Assembly (NCBI RefSeq): GCF_003352165.1
Contig: NZ_CP029176.1
Location: forward strand, 868,001 to 932,000
Direction: 5' to 3'
DNA length: 64,000 bases
Source of the DNA: Acidibrevibacterium fodinaquatile
GTDB taxonomy: Bacteria > Pseudomonadota > Alphaproteobacteria > Acetobacterales > Acetobacteraceae
The position numbers and the translations under genes were made by a program. The notes under the pieces are model-generated. The model saw nothing but the letters and a program-made list of their open reading frames with translations. It was not told where the DNA came from and ran no database searches. Shown piece by piece: positions 17,917-28,702 of the stretch (positions are counted from its first letter, which is position 1; each line of letters starts with the position of its first letter).

Positions 17917-18378
17917 ATGATCGGCATTATTGGTCCCTTCGGCCCCGGCGGGGTACGCGAGACGGCGCCGCGCAAGGCTTCGAGCAAGCTTCGCTTCGCG
18001 GTCTCGAGTGACGCCGCCGCGGAAACCGCGGCCCCGGCGGCCAGTGCCGCGATCGGCGGCCTCGAGGCGATTTTGCTGTTGCAGGAGGCGGGCGATGAGG
18101 GCGCCGCCGACCAAAAGGCGCGCCGCCACGGCCGCGACCTCCTCGAAGAACTCGCGGCCTTGCAGCGCGCCTTGCTTGCGCCCCCTGGCGAGAACGGCGG
18201 CGAAAAGACCGCGGTGCTCGCCCGCCTTGCCGCTTTGGCGGAGATGAACCCAGGAGAGGCGCGCGATCCCGCGCTTCGCGCCGCCGTCGCGGCGGTGGTT
18301 CTGCGCGCCAGGGTGGAATTGGCGCGCCATGCTCGCAGCGCCCGCGTGTTGCCCGACAGGGATCGTCGGGCGCCGTGA
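17917..18378 (+). CDS. fliX: Flagellar assembly regulator FliX
   Basis: 153-aa cytosolic protein of the alphaproteobacterial FliX family. In Caulobacter it couples early flagellar assembly to the sigma54 activator FlbD. The start MIGIIGPFGPGG and the helical segment GGLEAILLLQEAGDE ... LEELAALQRALL match the family. A strong ribosome site (AAGGAG, 17903-17908) fixes the ATG. It is divergent from flgI across a 231-bp gap that holds the sigma54 element. Confidence 0.9.
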   Translation: MIGIIGPFGPGGVRETAPRKASSKLRFAVSSDAAAETAAPAASAAIGGLEAILLLQEAGDEGAADQKARRHGRDLLEELAALQRALLAPPGENGGEKTAVLARLAALAEMNPGEARDPALRAAVAAVVLRARVELARHARSARVLPDRDRRAP

Positions 18379-18408
18379 TTGTCGTTTTATGTCAATTCGT
18401 TGAAGAAA

Positions 18409-18463
18409 CGCGTCGGATGCCGGCGGCGGCCACGCTTTCCCCTTGGCGCGCCCATCCGACGCG
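18409..18463 (+). other. Inverted repeat between fliX and dksA
   Basis: CGCGTCGGATG (18409-18419) pairs perfectly with CATCCGACGCG (18453-18463), 11 bp with a 33-nt loop. The right arm overlaps the spacer of the putative dksA promoter, so it may be an operator or a fliX 3'-end stem. Function not shown. Confidence 0.4.
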
Positions 18464-18471
18464 GCTATAAG
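18443..18471 (+). promoter_or_regulatory. Candidate sigma70 promoter of dksA
   Basis: TTGGCG (-35) and TATAAG (-10) separated by exactly 17 bp, 72 bp before the dksA ATG. The match is good for a GC-rich genome but rests on sequence alone. Confidence 0.45.
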
Positions 18472-18543
18472 CCGTTTGCCTCGCCAAGGGCAGGCCGGCA
18501 TTCTTTTCCGGCCTGGAGAAGAAACGAGAGCAGGACGGCGAAG

Positions 18544-18960
18544 ATGATGGTGACGTTGCCACCCGATTACCGCCCGTCGGAGGATGAACCGTTCATGAAT
18601 CCTCTGCAGGTGGAGTATTTCCGCCAAAAATTGATCCGTTGGCGCGCTGATTTATTACGCGAAGCCGATGGTACTTTGGTCAGCTTGTCGCAGGGCGGGA
18701 TTCACGAACCCGATATTACGGATCGCGCCAGCGTCGAGACCGATCGGGCGCTTGAGCTTCGCACCCGTGACCGGGCCCGCAAGCTCATCGCCAAGATCGA
18801 CCAGGCCCTCGCCCGCATCGATAGTGGCACCTATGGCTATTGCGAGGAAACCGACGAGCCGATCGGGCTGAAACGCCTCGAAGCACGACCGATCGCGACC
18901 CTTTCGATCGAAGCTCAGGAACGCCACGAACGGATGGAGCGCGTCTATCGCGACGATTAA
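18544..18960 (+). CDS. dksA: RNA polymerase-binding transcription factor DksA
   Basis: 138-aa coiled-coil protein that binds the RNA polymerase secondary channel and, with ppGpp, adjusts rRNA and amino-acid promoter activity. The coiled-coil tip acidic region (HEPDITDRASVETDRALELRTRDR) and the family tail ARPIATLSIEAQERHERMERVYRDD are present. The zinc-finger region keeps only one of the usual four cysteines (YGYCEETDEPIG), so zinc binding is unlikely; this cysteine-poor form is common in alphaproteobacteria. The ATG at 18544 is chosen over a longer open frame from 18379. The stop overlaps the presumed hpnK start. Confidence 0.92.
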   Translation: MMVTLPPDYRPSEDEPFMNPLQVEYFRQKLIRWRADLLREADGTLVSLSQGGIHEPDITDRASVETDRALELRTRDRARKLIAKIDQALARIDSGTYGYCEETDEPIGLKRLEARPIATLSIEAQERHERMERVYRDD

Positions 18961-19795
18961 GCGGGTCATCGTCTCGGCGGATGATTTCGGCCTTTCGGAG
19001 GCCGTCAACGAGGCCGTCGAGGCGGCGCACCGCGATGGCATTCTGACCAGCGCCAGTCTGATGGTGGCGGCGCCGGCGGCAGCGGATGCGGTGCGGCGGG
19101 CGCGGCGCCTTCCCGATCTCGCGGTTGGCCTGCATCTGGTGCTCGTCGATGGGCCGGCGGTGCTGCCGCGCGCCGCCATTCCCGATCTTCTCGATGCCAC
19201 TGGCCGGTTTGGCGCAGACCAGGCGCGGCGGGGCTTCGCTTATAGTTTCCGCCCCGTTCTCTACCGTCAGCTCGCTGACGAGATCGCGGCGCAATTCGCC
19301 GCTTTTGCTGCGACCGGGCTCGCGCTCGATCATGCGAACGCGCATAAGCACATGCATCTTCATCCCGGCGTCGCCCGAATGATGATCGAGATCGGAGGCC
19401 GCTTCGGCCTCCGTGCGCTGCGCGTCCCGGCCGAGCCGCCCGCCGTGCTCGCCGCCGCCGGCACGCCGCTTGGGATCGGCGGTCACGCGCTTTATGCCTG
19501 GAGCCGGGTTCTGCGCCGAATGGCGCGCCGCGCCGGGCTCATGGTCAATGACCATGCTTTCGGTATCGCGTGGAGCGGTCACATGACCGCATCGCGTCTC
19601 CAGCGGCTGGCGCCGCATCTGCCTGAGGGCCTAAGCGAGATATATTTCCATCCGGCGGCGTGGCGTGATCCCGCGCTGGTTGCTCTGATGCCAGAGTATG
19701 AGCATGAGGCGGAATTTCAGGCGCTTCGGGATCCCGAACTCGCCGCCGCCCTGCCCGTGCGCACGACCTATAGCGCTGCGGCGCGGGATCTCTAA
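18956..19795 (+). CDS. hpnK: HpnK-like YdjC-family deacetylase (hopanoid biosynthesis-associated)
   Basis: Carbohydrate-deacetylase-fold protein of the YdjC/ChbG family, HpnK group. The conserved metal-site motif SADDFGLSEAVNEAV lies upstream of the first ATG (19061), so the gene must start earlier. Between the preceding in-frame stop (18869-18871) and 19061 there is no ATG, GTG or TTG. The ATT at 18956 gives IKRVIVSADDFG, the usual HpnK N-terminus, and overlaps the dksA TAA (ATTAA), suggesting coupled initiation from a rare ATT codon. Length would be 279 aa, normal for the family. Other motifs are HANAHKHMHLHP and the C-terminal EIYFHPA. Confidence 0.82.
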   Translation: MKRVIVSADDFGLSEAVNEAVEAAHRDGILTSASLMVAAPAAADAVRRARRLPDLAVGLHLVLVDGPAVLPRAAIPDLLDATGRFGADQARRGFAYSFRPVLYRQLADEIAAQFAAFAATGLALDHANAHKHMHLHPGVARMMIEIGGRFGLRALRVPAEPPAVLAAAGTPLGIGGHALYAWSRVLRRMARRAGLMVNDHAFGIAWSGHMTASRLQRLAPHLPEGLSEIYFHPAAWRDPALVALMPEYEHEAEFQALRDPELAAALPVRTTYSAAARDL

Positions 19796-19822
19796 AAGAC
19801 TTTCTTTCCGTTGTCTCAGAGC

Positions 19823-19886
19823 GGGCAGTGCCGCAGGCACTGCCCCACGGACAAACGTTTTTTGGTTCTTTTTTTCAAAAAAGAAC
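19823..19886. terminator. Double hairpin terminator between convergent hpnK and sensor kinase
   Basis: GGGCAGTGCC/GGCACTGCCC (19823-19845, 3-nt loop) is followed by GTTCTTTTTT/AAAAAAGAAC (19865-19886, 2-nt loop), with T-tracts on both flanks. This suits termination of both strands. The second hairpin and its GGACAAACGTTTTTTG lead-in recur at 27702-27723 and, inverted and diverged, at 41941-41966. Confidence 0.8.
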
Positions 19887-19901
19887 ACCTTTTTTTTCTG
19901 A

Positions 19902-21236
19902 TCAAATCGGCAGCGAAATCCGTGCCCGCAGCCCGCCTTGGGGGCTGGTATCGAGGGAGATATCGCCGCCATGGGCGCGGGCGATGTCGCGGGCGATGGT
20001 GAGGCCGAGGCCGGTGCCACCGGCGGCGCCGCTTTCGAACGGGCGGAAGACGCTCTCACGCCGCTCGGGTGGGATGCCGGGGCCATCGTCATCGACGGCG
20101 ATGGCGGCGATGCGGCTGCTCGGGGTGCTCAGGGTGACGGTGACGTGGCGGGCGTGGCGGCGGGCATTGTCGATCAGGTTGGTGATCGCGCGGCGCATGG
20201 CGTCGGGCCGCAGTGGCAGCGTCAAGGTCGGCGGCGTGATCAGCGTGATCGCAGCGCCGGCGCGGCGGGTGCTCGCGGCAATGTCCTCGAGCATCGCCGC
20301 GAGATCGGTCGGCTGCGCCTGCTCGGTGCCCTCGCCGCGGGCGAAGGCGAGATAGCCGCCGATCATGCGATCCATTTCCTCGACATCGGTGGTCATTTCG
20401 GCGATGTCCTGGCCGAGGGCGGCGCCGGCCGGCAGCATGGCGAGCGCGAGGCGGAGCCGGGTCAGCGGCGTGCGCAGATCATGCGAGACGCCGGCGAGCA
20501 TTTCGGTGCGCTGGGCGAGAAAGCGGCGGATGCGCTCCTGCATGCGGTTGAAGGCCGCCGCCGCCTGGCGCACCTCGGCGGCGCCCTCGGGCTTGATCGG
20601 CCCGACATCGCGCCCCATGCCGAAGGCCTCGGCGGCGCGCGCGAGGCGGCGGATGGCGCGGACCTGATTGCGCATGAACAGGGCTGCGATGGAAAACAGC
20701 AGAATCGCCGAGCCCACCAGCCAGAGCACGAAAAGATAGATGGTGCTGGTGTAAAGCCGCTTGCGCGGGGCCTCGACCTCGAGCACGCCATCCCAGAACT
20801 GCACCTCGACCAGCACCGATTGCGGATCGGACGTCCAGTCCATGCGGAAGGGGAGGCCGATTTTCTCGCGCAAGGCTTCGGCGAGATCGTCATCCATCGG
20901 CCCCGGGATGTTACGGCTCTTGTTGGTGGTGAGCCGGGCGCCTGGGTGGATGCGCATGGCGAATTCGAATTCCGCGCGCGCTTCGTCCAGAATCCATTGC
21001 CGCTCGGCGGGGTCGGGGGTGCGGCGGAGGAGATCGAGGGTGAAGCCGATCTCGCCGGCTACCGCGCCGGCGAAGCGGCGGGAGATCAGCTCGAGGTGGT
21101 TGCCGTAAAAAATCTGCAGCGCCACCACCTGAACGAGCACGAGCGGCAACAGGATGATGAGAAGGCTGCGCCCGAGCAGCGAACGGGGCAGGACGCGCTT
21201 GAGGAAACGGCCGGGAAACCGGGTCGCGAAACGCAT
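19902..21236 (-). CDS. EnvZ-like sensor histidine kinase
   Basis: 444-aa membrane kinase. Transmembrane helix at residues ~24-45, periplasmic sensor to ~160, second helix ~166-187, then HAMP. The phospho-acceptor is H252 in SHDLRTPLTRLRL. ATP lid motifs are NLIDNARRHA, DDGPGIP and GGTGLGLTIARDIA. It follows the OmpR-type regulator by one base and phosphorylates it by family logic. The periplasmic signal is unknown. It is the last gene of a MarR-regulator-kinase operon and ends in the shared terminator with hpnK. Confidence 0.93.
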   Translation of the reverse strand: MRFATRFPGRFLKRVLPRSLLGRSLLIILLPLVLVQVVALQIFYGNHLELISRRFAGAVAGEIGFTLDLLRRTPDPAERQWILDEARAEFEFAMRIHPGARLTTNKSRNIPGPMDDDLAEALREKIGLPFRMDWTSDPQSVLVEVQFWDGVLEVEAPRKRLYTSTIYLFVLWLVGSAILLFSIAALFMRNQVRAIRRLARAAEAFGMGRDVGPIKPEGAAEVRQAAAAFNRMQERIRRFLAQRTEMLAGVSHDLRTPLTRLRLALAMLPAGAALGQDIAEMTTDVEEMDRMIGGYLAFARGEGTEQAQPTDLAAMLEDIAASTRRAGAAITLITPPTLTLPLRPDAMRRAITNLIDNARRHARHVTVTLSTPSSRIAAIAVDDDGPGIPPERRESVFRPFESGAAGGTGLGLTIARDIARAHGGDISLDTSPQGGLRARISLPI

Positions 21237-21237
21237 G

Positions 21238-21927
21238 TCACGGCCCGGGTTTCAGCACATAGCCACGGCCGCGCACGGTATGGAGAAAGCGCGGCTCACG
21301 CGGGTCGGCCTCGATCTTGCGCCGCAGCCGTGTCACCTGGACGTCGATCGCGCGTTCGCTGGTATCGTCCATGGCGAGGGCGGCGGCGATTTCTTCCCGT
21401 GACAGGACGGCGCCGGGACGTTGGGCGAGGGCGGTGAGGAGGGCGAGTTCGCCGCCAGTGAGGCGCCGGATCCCGTCGGGGCCGCGCAATTCGCCGCGTT
21501 CGGGATCGAAAACGGCGCTGCCGAGGGGCACCGGCCCCGGTGGCGGCGCGGGCGCCGCGGCGCGGCGGAGGATCGCGCGAATCCTGAGCACCAATTCGTC
21601 GGGGGCGAAGGGCTTGGGCAGATAATCATCGGCGCCGGCCTCGAAGCCGGCGATACGGTCCTCCGGCGCGCCGCGGGCGGTGAGGAGAAGCACGGGCGTT
21701 GTGAGACCCTCCTTCCGCAAGCGGGTGATCAACGCGATCCCCGACTCGCCCGACATCATGACATCGAGCACGATCAGATCGGGCTGCATGAAGCGTAAGC
21801 GGTCGCGCGCTTCGGCGGCGGTTTCGGCAACGGTGACACGAAAGCCGCGCTCGCTCAAGAATCGTGACAGGAGAGCGCGCAGCCGAACATCGTCATCGAC
21901 GATCAGGATGTGATTATCCTCGCTCAC
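21238..21927 (-). CDS. OmpR/PhoB-family response regulator
   Basis: 229 aa. The receiver domain has the acidic pocket (VDDD, residues 10-13), phospho-acceptor D55 (IVLDVMM) and K105-type PKPF motif. The C-terminal winged helix reads ERAIDVQVTRLRRKIEADPREPRFLHTVRGRGYVL. GTG 21927 is chosen because GGAGG lies nine bases upstream and the product starts at MSEDNHILIVDDD. It pairs with the downstream EnvZ-like kinase and is preceded after 16 bp by a MarR gene, so all three are probably co-transcribed. Confidence 0.94.
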   Translation of the reverse strand: MSEDNHILIVDDDVRLRALLSRFLSERGFRVTVAETAAEARDRLRFMQPDLIVLDVMMSGESGIALITRLRKEGLTTPVLLLTARGAPEDRIAGFEAGADDYLPKPFAPDELVLRIRAILRRAAAPAPPPGPVPLGSAVFDPERGELRGPDGIRRLTGGELALLTALAQRPGAVLSREEIAAALAMDDTSERAIDVQVTRLRRKIEADPREPRFLHTVRGRGYVLKPGP

Positions 21928-21943
21928 CCCAGCTCGCCTCCGC

Positions 21944-22549
21944 TCAAGGCTTGCCCGCGCCCGCATCCTCGCGCGCCGCTTCCGCCCGCGCGCTGCGCCC
22001 GGAAACCGCTTTGCCGCGCGTGATATAGTTCCGCGCCGTCTCGTTCATGATGCCGCGCAGCACCCGCCGGAAGCCCTCGACCGCAGCGCTGCCGGCTTCA
22101 CGATAGGCGGCGACCAGGCGCTCGCGCTGGCGTTCAAACAGGCTGCGCTCGAGGGCACTGCCCTGCTCGGTGAGGAACAAAAGTCGCTGGCGGCGGTCAC
22201 TATGGCCGGCTTCCTGGCGCACATAGCCACCGGCGATCAGCGGCGTCAGCACGCGGGCCAGACTTTGTTTGGTGATTTGCAGGATCGCCAGCAGATCGCC
22301 GACGCTGATCCCGGGATTGCGGCCGATGAAAAGCAGGGCGCGGTGATGGGCGCGGCCGAGATTGAGTTCGGCGAGGATCGCATCCGCCGCGGCGGTGATG
22401 TCGCGATAGGCGAAGAACAGCATCTCCTGCGTCACCCGGATCTGCTCCTCGCGCAGGAACAAGAGATCGGCACCAGCGCCCGGCCGCGGATCCGAGGGCG
22501 AGGGGGCGGCCGGCTTGGCCTCGGCGAATGTGCTCAACGGATCTGGCAT
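21944..22549 (-). CDS. MarR-family transcriptional regulator
   Basis: 201-aa winged-helix repressor-type protein. The core lies at residues ~40-150: NLGRAHHRALLFIGRNPGISVGDLLAILQITKQSLARVLTPLIAGGYVRQE, then the wing SDRRQRLLFLTEQG. The ~35-residue Pro/Ala-rich N-terminus and Ala/Arg-rich C-terminus are extensions. The ATG at 22549 has AGGA upstream. Position at the head of a two-component operon suggests shared control of an envelope or stress response. The ligand is unknown. Confidence 0.9.
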   Translation of the reverse strand: MPDPLSTFAEAKPAAPSPSDPRPGAGADLLFLREEQIRVTQEMLFFAYRDITAAADAILAELNLGRAHHRALLFIGRNPGISVGDLLAILQITKQSLARVLTPLIAGGYVRQEAGHSDRRQRLLFLTEQGSALERSLFERQRERLVAAYREAGSAAVEGFRRVLRGIMNETARNYITRGKAVSGRSARAEAAREDAGAGKP

Positions 22550-22762
22550 GAGCGGCGTTCCTGTGATGACGGCGGGCGGCGCGGCCCGACCTCCAGGCGC
22601 TGACCACCCAGGCGGCACTATGGCATTTTCCACCGATGAAGGCGAACCCTGGCCGGGCGGCACGGCTTTCGCGCCCCGCGCGCCATTGCTATACCCTGAT
22701 TTCTGGCAGAGTGTGGCGGCGAGTGCCCGCCTTGCTGTCGCGGCGTTTGAGGGATGGGGACA

Positions 22763-23887
22763 ATGAATTTCAAGGCTGACCGGGCGACACTCCTCAAGGC
22801 GCTCGCCCATGTCCAGAGCGTGGTCGAAAAGCGCAATACGCTGCCTATTCTCGCCAATGTCCTGATCGTTGCGCGCGAGGGTAGGCTTTCGCTGACCGCG
22901 ACCGACATGGAGATCGCGGTGGTTCAGGAGGTTGCGGCGACGGTATTGCAGGACGGCGCCGCGACCGCGCCGGCGGCGACGCTTTACGAAATCGTCCGCA
23001 AGCTCCCCGACGGGCTCGAGGTCGAAATCAGCCATCCTGGCGGCGAGACCGCGCTGCAGCTCCGCGCCGGGCGTTTCGCGACCAGCCTCAATGCCCTCCC
23101 CGTCGAGGATTTCCCGGCGATGACGGCGGGCAGTCTCGCGCATCGTTTCGCGCTGCCGGCCGGGGTCTTGCGGGCGATGATCGATCGCTCGCGTTTTGCG
23201 ATCAGCACCGAGGAAACCCGCTATTATCTCAACGGCATCTATCTGCACGCGACCGAGAGCGAGGGCGCGCCGGTGTTGCGCGCGGTGGCGACCGACGGCC
23301 ATCGCCTCGCCCGCGTCGAGGAGCCGCTGCCGGCGGGGGCCGAGGGGATGCCGGGCGTCATCGTGCCGCGTAAGACCGTCGCCGAACTCCGCAAGCTGAT
23401 CGAGGAGACCAGCGATCAGGTGACGGTAGCCCTTTCCGATACCCGCATTCAATTCACCCTCGGCCCGGTGATGCTGACCAGCAAGCTGATCGATGGCACC
23501 TTTCCCGAATATGATCGCGTCATCCCGCGCGGCAACGACAAGGTGCTGCGCGTCGTGAAAAAGGATTTCGCCGAGGCGGTTGCGCGCGTGGCGGCGATCT
23601 CGCTCGAGCGGACGCGGCCGGTCAAGCTCTCGCTCGCGCGCGATCTGCTGGTGCTGTCTGCCGCCAATCCCGAGCACGGCACGGCGACCGAGGAACTCGA
23701 TGGCACCCGCGTCCATTACGATAACGGGCCGCTCGAAATCGGCTTTCAGGCGCGTTACATCACCGACATCACCGACCAGATCGAGGGCGAGGTGGAATTT
23801 CTCCTCGCCGATGGCGGCGCGCCGACGATCGTCCGCGATGCCAGTGACGCGAGCGCGCTTTACGTGCTGATGCCGATGCGGGTTTGA
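22763..23887 (+). CDS. dnaN: DNA polymerase III beta sliding clamp
   Basis: 374 aa in three repeats of the clamp fold. It starts MNFKADRATLLKALAHVQSVVEKRNTLPILANVL and ends with the C-terminal strand YVLMPMRV that is common to beta clamps. The ATG 9 bp earlier (22754) is also in frame; 22763 matches family starts better. It leads dnaN-recF-gyrB. No dnaA is present upstream; a MarR/two-component operon occupies that side, divergently. Confidence 0.97.
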   Translation: MNFKADRATLLKALAHVQSVVEKRNTLPILANVLIVAREGRLSLTATDMEIAVVQEVAATVLQDGAATAPAATLYEIVRKLPDGLEVEISHPGGETALQLRAGRFATSLNALPVEDFPAMTAGSLAHRFALPAGVLRAMIDRSRFAISTEETRYYLNGIYLHATESEGAPVLRAVATDGHRLARVEEPLPAGAEGMPGVIVPRKTVAELRKLIEETSDQVTVALSDTRIQFTLGPVMLTSKLIDGTFPEYDRVIPRGNDKVLRVVKKDFAEAVARVAAISLERTRPVKLSLARDLLVLSAANPEHGTATEELDGTRVHYDNGPLEIGFQARYITDITDQIEGEVEFLLADGGAPTIVRDASDASALYVLMPMRV

Positions 23888-23912
23888 TATCGCGGGGCCT
23901 GAAAAGGGCTGG

Positions 23913-25127
23913 ATGTTGCGCCTCAGCGGCGTCGGTCTGCGGCTGACCCGCCTCACGCTCAGTGATTTCCGCAATTATCCCCATCTCGCCTGGCATCCGG
24001 GGGGGGCGGCGGGGGCCCGCATCGCGGCGATTTTCGGCCCCAATGGCGGCGGCAAGACCAATCTTCTGGAAGCGATTTCGCTGCTCGGCGCGGGGCGTGG
24101 TTTGCGCCGGGCGCGCCGCGCCGATCTCGCCCGCCGCGAGGGCGCGGGCGGCTTCGCGGTCGCGGGGCGCTTTGTCGGGAGCGAGGGCGAGTTTTCTGTC
24201 GCAACCGGCGTTCCGGCGCCCGCAACCCCGGCCGCCGAGCCACGGCGGATTTTTCGCCTCGATGGCGCGGCGCTACAAAGCCAGGGCGACATCGCCGCCC
24301 GTGTCGCCCTGGCCTGGCTCACCCCGCCGATGGAGCGCCTGTTTCAGGAGACGGCGGGCGGGCGGCGGCGCTTTCTCGATCGGCTGGTCGCCGCCCTCGA
24401 AGCGGCGCATGGCGGTGAACTCGCCGCCCATGAACGAGCGCTCGCGGCGCGTATGCGCCTCCTGCGCACGCACGGCGCCGATCCCGCCTGGCTCGCCGCG
24501 ATCGAGGACGCGATCGCCCGCCACGCGGTTGCCGTCAGCGCGGCACGTGGCGCCGTCCTGCGGCGGCTCAATCAGGCCTTGGCGACCGTGACCCCGGACG
24601 GCTTTCCGCCGGCGCGCGCCGATCTTTTGTGCCCGATCGCTGCGCGGCTCGCGCAAGCGCCGGCGCTCGCGGTCGAAGAGTGGCTGCGCGCGCGGCTGCG
24701 CGAGGGGCGCAGCGCCGATCGGGCGAGCGGGCAGAATGGGGTTGGCGCCCATCGCGCCGATTTCACCCTGCACGACGCCGCCCGCAACCTGCCGGCAGCG
24801 CAAGCCAGCACCGGCGAGCAGAAGGCGTTGCTGATCGGCGTCATCCTCGGCCACGCCGCCCTGGTCGCGCGGGTGCGCGGCTTCGCGCCTATCCTGTTGC
24901 TTGACGAGCCGATGGTGCATCTCGATGCCCGGCGCCGCGCGGCACTGGTCGCGGCGTTGGCGGCACTTCCGGCGCAAATTATTCTGACCGGGACCGATCG
25001 CGAGCCGTTCTTGCCGCTCGCGGACGCTGCGACCGGCTGGCATTGCGGCGGCGGCGGGCTGATCGCCGATCCCGGCTTCCTGCCCGCTGCCGACGCCAGG
25101 GGTGCTGCCGCGCCACTGCCGCTCTGA
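23913..25127 (+). CDS. recF: DNA replication/repair ATPase RecF
   Basis: 404-aa SMC-like ABC ATPase that helps load RecA at gaps and stalled forks. Walker A is GPNGGGKTN (~base 24040), preceded by the family motif LTLSDFRNY. The signature region is STGEQKALLIGVILGHA and Walker B is ILLLDEPMVHLDARRR. It is 25 bp downstream of dnaN and 103 bp before gyrB, the classic gene order. Confidence 0.96.
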   Translation: MLRLSGVGLRLTRLTLSDFRNYPHLAWHPGGAAGARIAAIFGPNGGGKTNLLEAISLLGAGRGLRRARRADLARREGAGGFAVAGRFVGSEGEFSVATGVPAPATPAAEPRRIFRLDGAALQSQGDIAARVALAWLTPPMERLFQETAGGRRRFLDRLVAALEAAHGGELAAHERALAARMRLLRTHGADPAWLAAIEDAIARHAVAVSAARGAVLRRLNQALATVTPDGFPPARADLLCPIAARLAQAPALAVEEWLRARLREGRSADRASGQNGVGAHRADFTLHDAARNLPAAQASTGEQKALLIGVILGHAALVARVRGFAPILLLDEPMVHLDARRRAALVAALAALPAQIILTGTDREPFLPLADAATGWHCGGGGLIADPGFLPAADARGAAAPLPL

Positions 25128-25188
25128 GGCCGCCCGCCGCCGCCCTTTTTCAACCGCCTCTGGGTTTTACACGCCCGCCGGTCTATAA

Positions 25189-27666
<2,478 letters not shown>

Positions 27667-27679
27667 AGTGGGGCAAAGC

Positions 27680-28702
27680 ATGACGGGACAAATGTTTTTT
27701 GGTTCTTTTTTACAAAAAAGAACGATTTTCCTATGTCTGACCATAGTTGCGCTGACCTGTTCTCCCTTGATGACCCCGTCTGCGCGCGCCGAGGGGCTGG
27801 CGTTCGTGATCGATTCCGGGGCGGCGGCGATCAGCCTCGTCGATGTCACGACATTGCAGGAAATCCGTCGCGTTCCCGTGCTGCGCGAGCCGCATCACAT
27901 GGCGCTGACCCCCGATCATCGTTTTCTCCTGATCGGCGACACGGTCGGCAATCAGTTGATCTTTTGCGATCCCATCAGCGGCGAGATCGTGCGGCGCGTC
28001 GCGATGCCCGATCCCTATCAGCTTCAATTCAGCCCCGACGGCAAGACGCTGGTGGTGACGGAGCTGGCGCGCAACCGCGTCGATATTTATGACGCTGACA
28101 GCTATCATTTGCGCTTTCGTCTCGCGCTCGCGTCACTCCCGAGCCACATCAATTTCTCACCCGATTCGAAAACCGCGTTCGTGAGCGTTCAGCAATCGAA
28201 CCGGCTGGTGGCGATCGCGCTCGCGAGCGGTGATGTGCGTTGGAACGTCGCTACCGAAGACACGCCGGCCGGGGTGCTTTGGCTCAATGGGCGGGTGCTG
28301 GTTGCGGTGATGGGCGGCAATGGTCTCGCCGTCGTCAATCCCGCGACGGGCGCGATCGAACGCCGCGTCATGACCGGGCGGGGCGCGCATAATCTCTTTC
28401 TTTCGCCCGATGGCAAAACGCTTTACGTCACCAACCGTGTCGATGGCACGATCGCTGTGCTCGACGCTAAAACCCTGGTGGTGGCGCGCGAGATCACCCT
28501 GCCGGGCGGGCCGGATGATCTCGATTTCGCGCCCGATGGCAAGCTCTGGGTGACGCGGCGCTTTGCCCATAGTGTTGCCGTGCTCGATCCCGAAAGCGGC
28601 AAATATGCGATCATCGAGGTCGGGCGTTCGCCGCATGGGATTTGGCTCAACACGCACGATCATCTGCCGCGGGCTATCGCTGCGCGTGAGACGCAGCCGT
28701 GA
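27680..28702 (+). CDS. Secreted YVTN-type beta-propeller protein
   Basis: About 340 aa. An N-terminal signal segment (TIFLCLTIVALTC ... SARA) precedes seven or so ~40-residue blades with repeating LSPDGKTLYVTN / FSPDGKTLVVTE units. Such propellers are often found with cytochromes or metal-binding proteins; here the partners are a fatty acid hydroxylase and a lipoprotein, so the role is open. Starts at 27668, 27680 or 27692 are all in frame. All fall at or before the gyrB terminator hairpin, so the hairpin encodes part of the signal peptide (FFGSFLQKR). GTGA overlap links it to the next gene. Confidence 0.8.
   Translation: MTGQMFFGSFLQKRTIFLCLTIVALTCSPLMTPSARAEGLAFVIDSGAAAISLVDVTTLQEIRRVPVLREPHHMALTPDHRFLLIGDTVGNQLIFCDPISGEIVRRVAMPDPYQLQFSPDGKTLVVTELARNRVDIYDADSYHLRFRLALASLPSHINFSPDSKTAFVSVQQSNRLVAIALASGDVRWNVATEDTPAGVLWLNGRVLVAVMGGNGLAVVNPATGAIERRVMTGRGAHNLFLSPDGKTLYVTNRVDGTIAVLDAKTLVVAREITLPGGPDDLDFAPDGKLWVTRRFAHSVAVLDPESGKYAIIEVGRSPHGIWLNTHDHLPRAIAARETQP
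27702..27723 (+). terminator. Recurrent T/A hairpin after gyrB
   Basis: GTTCTTTTTT (27702-27711), AC loop, AAAAAAGAAC (27714-27723), preceded by GGGACAAATGTTTTTTG. It is nearly identical to the hairpin at 19865-19886. It lies inside the 5' end of the following reading frame, so termination here would also limit expression of that gene. Confidence 0.65.

Noticed and set aside
19061-19795. hpnK starting at the first ATG (19061)
   Set aside because: This start would delete the conserved metal-site motif SADDFGLS that is plainly encoded upstream in the same frame.
22550-22762. Chromosomal origin next to dnaN
   Set aside because: No cluster of TTATCCACA-type DnaA boxes and no dnaA gene; the gap only separates divergent MarR and dnaN.
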